A stretch of 64,000 nt of DNA from an uncultured Pelagibacteraceae bacterium (GTDB taxonomy: Bacteria; Pseudomonadota; Alphaproteobacteria; Pelagibacterales; Pelagibacteraceae): NCBI GenBank assembly GCA_902594405.1, contig CACJMB010000002.1, positions 1 through 64,000 of the forward strand. The letters run 5' to 3'. A program made the translations under genes and the position numbers. The notes beneath the pieces are model-generated. The model saw nothing but the letters and a program-made list of their open reading frames with translations, searched no databases and was not told the DNA's origin. The first letter of the stretch is position 1; the number at the start of each line of letters is the position of its first letter. Shown one piece after another: positions 33,352 to 41,462 of this stretch.

Positions 33352-34402
33352 TTTAAAAAAAAATATTAATCCATGGTCAATTGGTAATAATGTTTTTTAT
33401 TCACTTAAAGATAAATTTAAGTTTAAATTTTATAGCTGGACAAGTATTGAAAAAATTATCCCTAATGAAGGTGATATATTGCTTGGACATGCTCACACTA
33501 ATCCTTTTACAGTTTTTAGAAGGTCAATTAATCACTCTAATTGGAATAAAAAAATTTTACTCCAACCTTATAATGAAGACCCTAAACAAATGAGTCATTT
33601 ATATGATTTAATTCCAATATGTGATTTGTTTATATCAATATGCGGTAGCTATTGGTTTAATAGAATTAAAAAATCTCCCTTCAAATCATGGAAATCAAAA
33701 ATGATACAATTAGATTTAGCACTTGATAGAAAAGAATATCCTTTTCTTAAAAAAAAAATTAACAAAAAATTCAACAGAAAAATAATTTATATTGGTAATG
33801 ATTATTCATATAATAACTTTGCAAAAAATCTAAAATATTTAAGAAAAATAATAAAAGAAATTGGAAGTAAAAATTTTGCATCAGCAGGAAATAAACAAGT
33901 TTTTGATGAAAAATTTTATGGTTGGTTAGACTTTACAAAAAAAACTTCAAATAAAAAAATAAAAAATTACGATTTTTTAATACAAGTAAGTAACAACGAT
34001 GCTAATCCAAGTATAATTTTAGAGGCAATTTCTTGGGGGTTGATTCCTATAATTACTAAAGGCTGTGGATATGAAGAGTTTACTAAAAAAATTTTTATTC
34101 CAAATAATCAAACATTAAAAGCAGTGAAAAAGATAAAAAAATTTCAGGAAATGGATAAAAAAATCTTATTTAAAATCCAAAATGATAATTTAAATATTTT
34201 GAAAAATAAGTTTAATTGGGAAAAATTCAGAAATAAAGTTAGAAAAGTTATTTTACAAAAAAAAATCAATAGACAAAAAATTAATTATAATAAAAAAGAA
34301 ATAAATTTTTTTGAGTATAATAAAAGAACATCACCTAATTATTATTTAAATATGGATATTCTATTTTCTGTTATTAAATCTAATTTAAAAAAAATACTTT
34401 AA
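33284..34402 (+). CDS. GT-B-fold glycosyltransferase (GT4-like)
   Basis: 372 residues. The C-terminal Rossmann domain shows IIYIGNDYSYNNFAKNLKYL near 167 and the donor-binding loop NPSIILEAISWGLIPIITKG near 244-263, the E-x(7)-E-like pattern of GT4 enzymes (NxSxxLEAxxxGxPxI). The N-terminal half begins IHLIYPFDLKKNINPWSIG and includes LLGHAHTNPFTVF near 66. No membrane segment. The start overlaps fcl by 68 nt; no later ATG is available before the first strand, so this start is kept. It probably adds a sugar to the fucose-containing glycan. Donor unknown. Confidence 0.75.
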   Translation: MKNLKLKHLKKTKRTIHLIYPFDLKKNINPWSIGNNVFYSLKDKFKFKFYSWTSIEKIIPNEGDILLGHAHTNPFTVFRRSINHSNWNKKILLQPYNEDPKQMSHLYDLIPICDLFISICGSYWFNRIKKSPFKSWKSKMIQLDLALDRKEYPFLKKKINKKFNRKIIYIGNDYSYNNFAKNLKYLRKIIKEIGSKNFASAGNKQVFDEKFYGWLDFTKKTSNKKIKNYDFLIQVSNNDANPSIILEAISWGLIPIITKGCGYEEFTKKIFIPNNQTLKAVKKIKKFQEMDKKILFKIQNDNLNILKNKFNWEKFRNKVRKVILQKKINRQKINYNKKEINFFEYNKRTSPNYYLNMDILFSVIKSNLKKIL

Positions 34403-34405
34403 TTT

Positions 34406-35593
34406 TTAGAATTTATTTTTTTTAAAAAATTTTTGATAAAAATCACAAATTAAATGAATATAAAATACCCCAATTACATGAAAGAGAGTTATTTTTGCTA
34501 TAGAATTTATAATTCCTCCATAAAAACCAAACAAAAAAAGCAATCTTTGTAGCTCCAAAGAAAGAATTAATATTGATAAAGAAAATAGTTTTAAAAGGTT
34601 GTTTTTAAGTTTTAATATTAAAGGAATACAGAAAATTAAAAACATCATTCTATAATCATGATGAGTATTAATTAAAAATGTAAATATAAATATTCCACCA
34701 CCTAATAGAAAAATATTTCTATTATCCAAATCATCTTTGATTAGTTTATCTTTAAAATATTTTAAATACACAATTACCAATAGCAAAATATTGATTATTA
34801 CAAAGAAAATAAAATTTAAATTTATATTTAAATATTCTTTTATATTTATAATGATAGATAAAAATCCATAAGAAATATGACCATTAACTGGATTAACAAG
34901 ACTAATATTTTTTATATCATCTTTTGTTATTAGTAAATATATAAGAAATATAGATGATAAGAATAGAATATAAATAATTGATTTTTTATTTTTTAAAAAA
35001 AATAATAAACTGAAAGCTGGATAAATTTTTAAAAAAGAAACAAGTAAAAAACCAAAGTAATTTATAAATTTAAATTTATTCAAAAAAGTATAAAAAACTA
35101 ATACTATAATTATAAAATCAACATTCCCTCTTTCCAATAATAGTAAATTAGAACCACTAATAAATAAGTAGCAAAAGAAATAAGTTTGAAATTTTTTGGT
35201 AAAATTGAAGAAAATATAAGAATAAAGTAGAAAGAAAATTATATAAGTTGAATATAAAACTACATCAGATTTTATATTTAAATAGTGACCAATTAAAATC
35301 CAAATCCTTGGATAATTAATAACCATTTCGCTCCCATGCGATTTGTATGAATTGTACAATGTATCTGAGGATAGAAAAACGTTATCTATATAACTAGCAA
35401 TGTATTGTAGATATCGCAAATCATAAAATTTATTAGAACTTATGGCAATTTCTTTTGATGAGTCAAAAATAGATTGGATATTTACGCTTGGAGTAATTGT
35501 AATTTTCCAAAAAAGTTCAGGATCTAATAAATAAAAAAAAATACAAGAAAAATATAATAAAATAAATAAATACTCTTTTTTTTTTAAAATCAT
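34406..35593 (-). CDS. Polytopic GT-C glycosyltransferase-like protein (GT87/DUF2029-like)
   Basis: 395 residues with about ten membrane helices and one large N-terminal periplasmic loop (about residues 25-100). LLLERGNVDFIIIVLVFY near 150 matches the E-R-G-N-x-D motif of DUF2029/GT87 polyprenyl-phosphate-dependent transferases. KIYPAFSLLFFLKNKK near 190 matches the K-x-Y-P motif that often follows. Such enzymes use a lipid-linked monosaccharide in the periplasm. It is the last gene of a five-gene minus-strand set (38449 to 34406) and ends 3 nt from the convergent glycosyltransferase gene. The polyprenyl-monosaccharide donor could come from the GT2 at 37697. Confidence 0.7.
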   Translation of the reverse strand: MILKKKEYLFILLYFSCIFFYLLDPELFWKITITPSVNIQSIFDSSKEIAISSNKFYDLRYLQYIASYIDNVFLSSDTLYNSYKSHGSEMVINYPRIWILIGHYLNIKSDVVLYSTYIIFFLLYSYIFFNFTKKFQTYFFCYLFISGSNLLLLERGNVDFIIIVLVFYTFLNKFKFINYFGFLLVSFLKIYPAFSLLFFLKNKKSIIYILFLSSIFLIYLLITKDDIKNISLVNPVNGHISYGFLSIIINIKEYLNINLNFIFFVIINILLLVIVYLKYFKDKLIKDDLDNRNIFLLGGGIFIFTFLINTHHDYRMMFLIFCIPLILKLKNNLLKLFSLSILILSLELQRLLFLFGFYGGIINSIAKITLFHVIGVFYIHLICDFYQKFFKKNKF

Positions 35594-35596
35594 AAA

Positions 35597-36319
35597 TTAT
35601 TGATTTGTTTTAATTTCAATTGACTTATGTTTTTTTTGAAAAGAATTTATAGACAAAAGTTGTTTCTTTTTTCCAAATTTATTATTAATAAATTTATTGT
35701 TACTGAATTCTAAACATAAATTAAAATCATATTTTTTAAGATAATAAAGAAAACTCATTAAATGAAGATTTGTAAATTCAGCTATTACATCTTTAATTGA
35801 AATTTTTTTATCTCTAATTCTAAAAATTTTTTCTACAAGGCAACTGTAAATGTTTCTAAAAATAAAGATTGAATAGGTTTTAAATCTTAGACTTTCAATA
35901 TTTTTTAAAAAATAAAGACCCTCTAAAATTATTAACTTCTTTTTTTTGAAATTAAAAACCATTTTGAGATCATTTTTACCATTTTTACGATTATATAAAT
36001 TTTTAAATTTTACTTTTTGTTTATTTTTAATTGCTAATAAAAGTAAATTAATTTTTTCTATATCGTAATGTAATTCATCCTGGTTGTTCATAGTTTGAAA
36101 TAAGAATTTAGAAATTAGTTTAATTCTTTTTTTTCTTGAATATAAAAAAAGATCTTTACTTACAATTTGGATATTTTTATTTTTATTTTTTAAGTACTCC
36201 TTTAGTTTCATAGAAAAGTAGGTCTTGCCAGAACATGAGATGCCATCTATACAAATAATCTTTATATTTTCATTTTTTATTTTGTTTTTGACACTGCGAA
36301 TTAAATTTTTTTCAATCAT
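35597..36319 (-). CDS. P-loop kinase, uridine kinase-like
   Basis: About 240 residues from the ATG at 36319. The ORF track extends to 36367, but that start would bury 56 nt in the preceding gene, whereas 36319 gives an 8-nt overlap. The Walker A motif is ICIDGISCSGKTYFSMKLKEY near 23-43 (GxxxxGKT). LIILEGLYFLKN near 140 is Walker B-like, and RIRDKKISIKDVIAEF near 177 resembles the R-x-R-D lid of uridine kinase/phosphoribulokinase proteins. It would phosphorylate a nucleoside, sugar or polyol; far from nucleotide salvage genes, a sugar or polyol is more likely. Located between GT-C and GDPD-like genes. Substrate unknown. Confidence 0.68.
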   Translation of the reverse strand: MIEKNLIRSVKNKIKNENIKIICIDGISCSGKTYFSMKLKEYLKNKNKNIQIVSKDLFLYSRKKRIKLISKFLFQTMNNQDELHYDIEKINLLLLAIKNKQKVKFKNLYNRKNGKNDLKMVFNFKKKKLIILEGLYFLKNIESLRFKTYSIFIFRNIYSCLVEKIFRIRDKKISIKDVIAEFTNLHLMSFLYYLKKYDFNLCLEFSNNKFINNKFGKKKQLLSINSFQKKHKSIEIKTNQ

Positions 36320-36908
36320 TATTATGAATTTCCCAAACTCCAGGGTATTTTGTGCAAACAGCATCAACTTTTATTTTATTTTTTGTCAATAAATTTTTTA
36401 ATTCAATAATTTTATTTTTAAATTTTATATTTACAAGTTCAGGCGAAACAATACAAATTTTGACATTTTTTTTTTTTAAAATTTTATAAAAACTTTTTTT
36501 TAGAGGAAACTTGGTAAAATGATCAATCCATATCCATTTAATTTTTTTAAATAAAAAGTCATAATTTTTCAAATTTTCAAATTCTGAATATCTTATTGAC
36601 ACTTTTGTTTTATTTTTATTTTTTAGTAAACTTGAAAATGTTTGATCGTGAAAAAAAAAATTAGATATCTTTTTTTTTTTTAAAATTTTAATTATTTTAT
36701 TTTCTAGACCTTCTTCTTTAACATTTAAAACTAAAAATGTATGTTTAAATTTTTTAATCCATTTAATAAATTTATCTCCTTTTAAAAAAGGATCATGTTG
36801 AAGAATTATATTTTTATTATCTGATCTCAAATCAATTTCAACTCCATATTTAGTTGGCGTTTTTTTTAACTCAGATATTTTATTTATTCTATGTTTAATT
36901 ATTATCAT
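36312..36908 (-). CDS. Glycerophosphodiester phosphodiesterase-like (PI-PLC-like TIM barrel) protein
   Basis: 198 residues, shorter than typical GDPD enzymes (about 240-300). The active-site set can still be read: IIIKHRINK (first His-Arg) at 3, YGVEIDLRSDNKNIILQHDP near 21-40 (metal Glu and Asp, second catalytic His), and a C-terminal VDAVCTKYPG that parallels the GDPD V-D-x-x-x-T-D-x-P ending. No signal peptide, so it works in the cytoplasm on a phosphodiester intermediate. It overlaps the FkbM gene by 14 nt and the kinase by 8 nt, in one tight operon. The hydrolytic role is inferred; a non-hydrolytic PI-PLC-like role in sugar-phosphate chemistry remains possible. Confidence 0.65.
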   Translation of the reverse strand: MIIIKHRINKISELKKTPTKYGVEIDLRSDNKNIILQHDPFLKGDKFIKWIKKFKHTFLVLNVKEEGLENKIIKILKKKKISNFFFHDQTFSSLLKNKNKTKVSIRYSEFENLKNYDFLFKKIKWIWIDHFTKFPLKKSFYKILKKKNVKICIVSPELVNIKFKNKIIELKNLLTKNKIKVDAVCTKYPGVWEIHNND

Positions 36909-37734
36909 TAATTAACTCAATTTTAATATTTTTTTTTATTTTGCTGATTAAAGACCTATGTATAAATAATATATTAAATACTTTTTCATTTTTATGTTCA
37001 TATAGTTTTTTTTCTTTGGCAACAAAGAAAAATTTTTTATAATTTAATTTTATTAATTTTGTATAAATTTTATTAATAATTTTTTTATCATATTCAATCA
37101 TCAAAATAGGTTTATTTATCTTAATTGTATTTAATGATCCTAATATACATTCATATTCATGGCCCTGAATGTCAATTTTTATAAAACAAGGAGAAAGTTT
37201 ATACTCATCAAGTTTTCTTGTTTTGACAATTGAATTATGAATAGAAATTTTTTTTTCAATATTTTTAATAAAAAGTGATTGTTTTAAATGCTTTATGACG
37301 TTTTTTTTTGACAAACTATCAAATGGTGAAAGGTGATATTTTTTGAAATATGCCTCGTATATCGAAACATTTTTTAATTTTCTGTTTGATAATGCAATTT
37401 TATAAACATGAATTTTATCTATTTTTTTTTGTAATTTTAAAATTTTTGAAAAATTTTTTTCATTTGGTTCAAATGAAATAATTTTATTTTTAGTAAATTT
37501 TCTTATTGCTTTTACAGAAATACCATCGTTTGCTCCAATATCTAATATAATTTTATTTTTAAAAAAACTAAAATTATTTATATAATAAATAAACTTAAAA
37601 TCTGTTTCATAAATTAATTTGGCAAACAATTTATTAGTTAAGTATCTGAAAAAAATGAATAGATAAAAATTAGACCTTACTAAATTTTCTAATAAACTAA
37701 GTATAAAATTTTGTTGTGTTATTTTTTTTATCAT
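36895..37734 (-). CDS. FkbM-family methyltransferase
   Basis: 279 residues, the same length as the FkbM protein at 26260 but only distantly similar. SAM motif I is ILDIGANDGISVKAIRKF near 60-77, followed by IISFEPNEKNFSKIL near 84. CFIKIDIQGHEYECILGSL near 182 is the FkbM K-I-D-I-x-G-x-E motif, then ILMIEYDKK. A hydrophobic N-terminus (FYLFIFFRYL near 22) suggests peripheral membrane contact. It overlaps the GT2 upstream by 38 nt and the GDPD-like gene downstream by 14 nt. Probably an O-methyltransferase for the glycan; substrate unknown. Confidence 0.85.
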   Translation of the reverse strand: MIKKITQQNFILSLLENLVRSNFYLFIFFRYLTNKLFAKLIYETDFKFIYYINNFSFFKNKIILDIGANDGISVKAIRKFTKNKIISFEPNEKNFSKILKLQKKIDKIHVYKIALSNRKLKNVSIYEAYFKKYHLSPFDSLSKKNVIKHLKQSLFIKNIEKKISIHNSIVKTRKLDEYKLSPCFIKIDIQGHEYECILGSLNTIKINKPILMIEYDKKIINKIYTKLIKLNYKKFFFVAKEKKLYEHKNEKVFNILFIHRSLISKIKKNIKIELINDNN

Positions 37735-38449
37735 TAAATTTTAATTTAAATAAATATATGAAATTAAAAAATAAATGTTTGATAAATGTTGTAAAATTAT
37801 TTTTCCATTTTGACTGGCCATAAATTCTGGGTTTGAAAATAACATCTAATTCTATAATCTGGAAATTATTTATTAAGGATATGTAATAAAAATAAGTATC
37901 AATAGTAGTCCATTTTTTTGGGGGGTTATTAAATTTAAATAAATCATTTCTATTAATTATTTTAGGTTGAGCATTAATTTCATTAAATTTTTTATTAAGT
38001 ATAAATGTTGCAGAAATTTCATGCATTTTTGTAATTAAACTGTCAAATTTTCTATTATTTACTCTTTTACCTTTTCCAAAAATGTTCTTTTTATCCTTTA
38101 CAAGACAGTATAGCTTTAAAAAATCATTTAAAGGCGTTTGAAGATCTGCATGTGTCCATCCGATATACTCGCCTTTTGCAATTTTTAATCCATTTGTTAT
38201 TCCTCCTCCATAACCCTGGTTTTTTTCCAAATCTAACTTAGTAATAATAAAATTTTTAATTTTGGATTTATGTAAATCATTTATTATTTCATCTATTTTT
38301 GAGCCTGTATCATCTAATGAGCCATTGTTTACAAAAATTACTTCAAAAGAAAATTGTTGTGATTGTAGAGAAATTAGTTCCTTATAAAGTTCTTTGATGT
38401 TAGAGCTTTCGTTATAACAGGGAAGTATTATAGAAAAATTTATATTCAC
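37697..38449 (-). CDS. Family 2 glycosyltransferase, DPM1-like
   Basis: 250 residues beginning with GTG. FSIILPCYNESSNIKELYKE near 5-24 opens the GT-A domain, and FEVIFVNNGSLDDTGSK near 34 is the nucleotide-binding strand. GYGGGITNGLKIAKGEYIGW near 80-100 and THADLQTP near 101 (the D-L-Q metal loop, as in dolichyl-phosphate mannose synthases) follow. RIYGQSKWKNNFTTFIKHLF near 215 matches the conserved G-x-S-K-W element. It likely makes a polyprenyl-phosphate monosaccharide that the GT-C protein at the end of this operon could use. First gene of the minus-strand set, 41 nt from the divergent nucleotidyltransferase gene. Confidence 0.82.
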   Translation of the reverse strand: MNINFSIILPCYNESSNIKELYKELISLQSQQFSFEVIFVNNGSLDDTGSKIDEIINDLHKSKIKNFIITKLDLEKNQGYGGGITNGLKIAKGEYIGWTHADLQTPLNDFLKLYCLVKDKKNIFGKGKRVNNRKFDSLITKMHEISATFILNKKFNEINAQPKIINRNDLFKFNNPPKKWTTIDTYFYYISLINNFQIIELDVIFKPRIYGQSKWKNNFTTFIKHLFFNFIYLFKLKFNDKKNNTTKFYT

Positions 38450-38490
38450 AACTTGATGAGAAATTTAATGATAATATAATTTTAATTTTT

Positions 38491-40005
38491 ATGCAAACTT
38501 TAAATTTAATTATACCCATGGCAGGAAAGGGAAAAAGATTTCTTGATAAGAAATATAAAACTTACAAAACTTTATTAAAAGTAGATAATTTTAATACAGT
38601 TTATGATAAATTAGTTTCAAATTTTAACGATAAAAATTTAAAAATAATTTTAATTTTAAATAAAGAAATTTCTAAAAAGTTTAGAAAAAGATTTCATAAA
38701 AAAAATTTAAAAATAATTACAATAAATAAGCATGAAAATGGTCCGACTTATAGTGTTTTTAAAGCTTGGAAAAAAATTAATGAAATCATAAAGGATGATG
38801 AAAAAATTTTTATTTCATACTCAGATATAAATTGGAATTGGAATTTTAAAAAAGTTATAAATTTTTTGAGAAATAAAGAAATTTGTGTTTTTACACACAC
38901 AGATTTTCATCCTCATCTAGAAACAAATGAAAAATCTGATTTCTGTAAAATAAAGAATGATAAAATTTATAAAATGTCCAAAAAAAAACCTTTTTTAAAA
39001 GATTATAAAAAAGATTATTTAGCAATCGGATGTTATTTTTTTAAAAATAAAAATTATATAGATAATTATTTTTCTAGAAAAAAAAAATTTCACGAAAAGA
39101 CAGAATATTATTTGTTATCATTAATTAATTATTTAATAAAAAAAAAGATAAATGTTTACAACTTTAACATAAAAAATTTTGTACATTTGGGTACACCAGA
39201 ACAGTACGAGGATTTTATTAAATGGAGGAAAGAAATTAAGACAAGTGATTTTAATTTAAATAATAAAAAATTTTATAAAAAATATAAAACGTTTATGTTA
39301 ATGGCAGGCAAAGGTAGAAGGCTGAAACAATTTAAAAAAGAAAAATTTTTACTACCTTATAAAAATAAAAATATTTTTAACTATATCTTTGACTTTTATG
39401 GTTCAAAAAAAAATATGATTATTACAACAAATAAATTAAAGAAAAAAATACCAAAAATAAATAACACAAATTTAATTATAATAAAAAAAAACAACTCAAT
39501 GTTTAGTACAATAAAGCAATCTTCAAAATTTCTAGTGAATGAAAAAAATTTTTTTCTGACTTCATGTGATTGTTTTGGAAAGTTTGACACCAATATTTTG
39601 AAAAAAGTTAAAAATAAAAACATAGATTTGTGTCTGTTTGGGTTTAATTTTTCATCTATACAAAAAAAATTAAACAATGCACATACTCAGCTTGTATTAG
39701 AAAACCAAAAAGTCAGAAACATAAAAGTTAAATCAGTCTTTAATGAAAAACTTGTGGGCTTAGCGGGATTTTTTTGGATAAATAGTGCTAACGTATTTAA
39801 ATATATAAATGAATTTGTGTGTTCTGAGTATTACAAATCTTTAAAAAGAGAAATTATAATTGACGATTATTTTAAATATATAACTTTAAATAAACTTGTA
39901 AAAGTTTCATTTATTAAATTAACAAATTATACTCATATCGGATCTGTAGAGGAATATAAAGAATATAAATATTGGGATATCTATTTTCAGAATGATACAA
40001 AATAA
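38491..40005 (+). CDS. Tandem (duplicated) NTP-transferase-domain protein
   Basis: 504 residues made of two similar nucleotidyltransferase-like halves. Half 1 (about 1-250) starts LIIPMAGKGKRFLDKK and ends VHLGTPEQYEDFIKWRKEI. Half 2 (about 268-504) starts FMLMAGKGRRLKQFKKEKFL and ends THIGSVEEYKEYKYWDIYF. Each keeps the G-x-G-x-R nucleotide loop and an Asp-bearing strand (FISYSDINWNW; FFLTSCDCFGKFD), so both may bind nucleotide, or one may be regulatory. Such domains activate sugar phosphates. It is divergent from the GT2 at 38449 and overlaps the GatZ-like gene by 14 nt, so the two share a pathway. Substrate unknown. Confidence 0.75.
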   Translation: MQTLNLIIPMAGKGKRFLDKKYKTYKTLLKVDNFNTVYDKLVSNFNDKNLKIILILNKEISKKFRKRFHKKNLKIITINKHENGPTYSVFKAWKKINEIIKDDEKIFISYSDINWNWNFKKVINFLRNKEICVFTHTDFHPHLETNEKSDFCKIKNDKIYKMSKKKPFLKDYKKDYLAIGCYFFKNKNYIDNYFSRKKKFHEKTEYYLLSLINYLIKKKINVYNFNIKNFVHLGTPEQYEDFIKWRKEIKTSDFNLNNKKFYKKYKTFMLMAGKGRRLKQFKKEKFLLPYKNKNIFNYIFDFYGSKKNMIITTNKLKKKIPKINNTNLIIIKKNNSMFSTIKQSSKFLVNEKNFFLTSCDCFGKFDTNILKKVKNKNIDLCLFGFNFSSIQKKLNNAHTQLVLENQKVRNIKVKSVFNEKLVGLAGFFWINSANVFKYINEFVCSEYYKSLKREIIIDDYFKYITLNKLVKVSFIKLTNYTHIGSVEEYKEYKYWDIYFQNDTK

Positions 40006-41182
40006 AAATTTACCATCTTTCTGTACTTCAAATTTGAATGTGCTTAAATCGCTTATAATTTTTGCAAGATATAATAATTTACCTTTATTAATAGAAACTA
40101 CCTCAAATCAAATTAATCAGTATGGTGGTTACACAAATTTGAAACCTAAACAGTTCGTTAATAAAATTAAAAAAATAGCTAAAAATTTAAATTTTAAAAA
40201 TGAGATAATTTTTGGGGCTGATCATTTAGGTCCACTTCCATGGAAACATTTAGGAGCAAATAAAGCTATAAAAAATGCTAAGCAACTTATTAGAGCTGTA
40301 GTAACGGCCGGTTATAAAAAAATTCATATTGATACAGGGATGAAACTCAAAGGTGATAAATATTTATCAAAAAAAAAAATATTTAATAGGTCTAGATTAA
40401 TTTTTGATTCTGTCAAAAAAAAAAAAATAAAAAATATTTTTTTTGTGTTTGGAACAGAAGTACCTATAGCAGGTGGAGAAAATAATTTTAAATTTAAAAA
40501 TACAAAAATAAATTCAATTAAAAAAGATATCAAAGAATATAAAAAATTGAAAAATAATTTTTCACTTGTCATCGAACCTGGTTTAGGTTTTTCAAATCAA
40601 AAAATTTATAAATTAAAAATGAATTCATTTTCTAAAAAAAAAATTCTTGTAGATAGCAGTAATTTAACCTACGAAGCTCATTCTACTGATTATCAAGATT
40701 TAAATTCACTAAAGAAACTAGTAAAAAATAATTTTAAATTCTTAAAAGTAGGCCCAGAACTTACATTTAACTACTTGAAGGCTATTATAAAATTGGAAAA
40801 AATAGAAAAAATTAAATTTAAAAATAACTTATCACAAATTAAAAAAAAAATTCTAAAAGAAATGGAAAAAAATCAGGTTTTTTGGAAAAATTATTACAAA
40901 GGAAGCAAAAAAAAAATAGAATATTTAAAGTTAGAAAGTTATTTAGATAGGTCTAGATACTATTGGAATACTGAAAAAGTTATTCATTCACTAAAAATTT
41001 TAGAAAAAAATATAAATTCAATCAATGAAAATTTACTTTTTAATAATAAAAAAAATCTTAATAAAAAATTATATTTAAAAAATAAATTAAAACTTAGTAA
41101 TTTTGATTTTATAATTTATGAAAGTTTATTAAATTCTTTTTCAAAATATTATCGATCTTGTAATTTTATTTTGAAAAAATGA
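39992..41182 (+). CDS. GatZ/KbaZ-like D-tagatose-bisphosphate aldolase-family protein
   Basis: 396 residues, near the 420-430 of GatZ/KbaZ. The family pattern is strong: FCTSNLNVLKSLIIFARYNN near 10, LLIETTSNQINQYGGYTNL near 30-48, FGADHLGPLPWKHLGANKAI near 72 and KIHIDTGMKL near 105. TEVPIAGGEN near 152 and YEAHSTDYQ near 227 also match. GatZ is the non-catalytic or chaperone-like subunit of tagatose-1,6-bisphosphate aldolase. Here there is no GatY partner and the gene is coupled to a nucleotidyltransferase, so it may act alone as an aldolase or isomerase for an unusual sugar phosphate. That role is inference. Confidence 0.78.
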   Translation: MIQNKNLPSFCTSNLNVLKSLIIFARYNNLPLLIETTSNQINQYGGYTNLKPKQFVNKIKKIAKNLNFKNEIIFGADHLGPLPWKHLGANKAIKNAKQLIRAVVTAGYKKIHIDTGMKLKGDKYLSKKKIFNRSRLIFDSVKKKKIKNIFFVFGTEVPIAGGENNFKFKNTKINSIKKDIKEYKKLKNNFSLVIEPGLGFSNQKIYKLKMNSFSKKKILVDSSNLTYEAHSTDYQDLNSLKKLVKNNFKFLKVGPELTFNYLKAIIKLEKIEKIKFKNNLSQIKKKILKEMEKNQVFWKNYYKGSKKKIEYLKLESYLDRSRYYWNTEKVIHSLKILEKNINSINENLLFNNKKNLNKKLYLKNKLKLSNFDFIIYESLLNSFSKYYRSCNFILKK

Positions 41183-41462
41183 TGTGTGTTAGAAACAATA
41201 TAATTGAATAAAGTTCATATTAATTCATATAAATTATAAGCAAAAAAATGATAAAGACTAATGAACTATTACCTTTCTTGTTTTATATTTTTTATTCTAA
41301 AGAAGTTTTCGTAATTATAAAAAAAGGATATAGTGTTTAATAATTAATTATCTTTATTAACAAAAATTAGTAAAAATTTAGATAAATTTTTATTTAATTT
41401 TTAACTGTTGACGATGATATTTAGTTCAATTGTAAATAGAATAATCAGAAAGATTTTTTAAA
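41183..41462. other. 280-nt AT-rich intergenic region, module boundary
   Basis: The longest gap in the window. No credible ORF, tRNA, repeat or strong hairpin seen; it consists of short AT-rich stretches. It separates the GatZ-like gene from the GT-C/heptose block and probably carries that block's promoter, but no convincing -35/-10 pair could be chosen. Confidence 0.5.

Noticed and set aside
36320-36367. Longer start for the P-loop kinase
   Set aside because: The first 16 codons lie wholly within the upstream gene; the ATG at 36319 gives the 8-nt overlap typical of this operon.
39396-39677. 93-residue minus-strand ORF
   Set aside because: Antisense of the duplicated nucleotidyltransferase; composed of Phe/Ile runs from poly-A/T.
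41183-41462. Possible attachment site or small RNA in the largest gap
   Set aside because: No tRNA, direct repeat or stable hairpin could be found; base composition is the same as other gaps.
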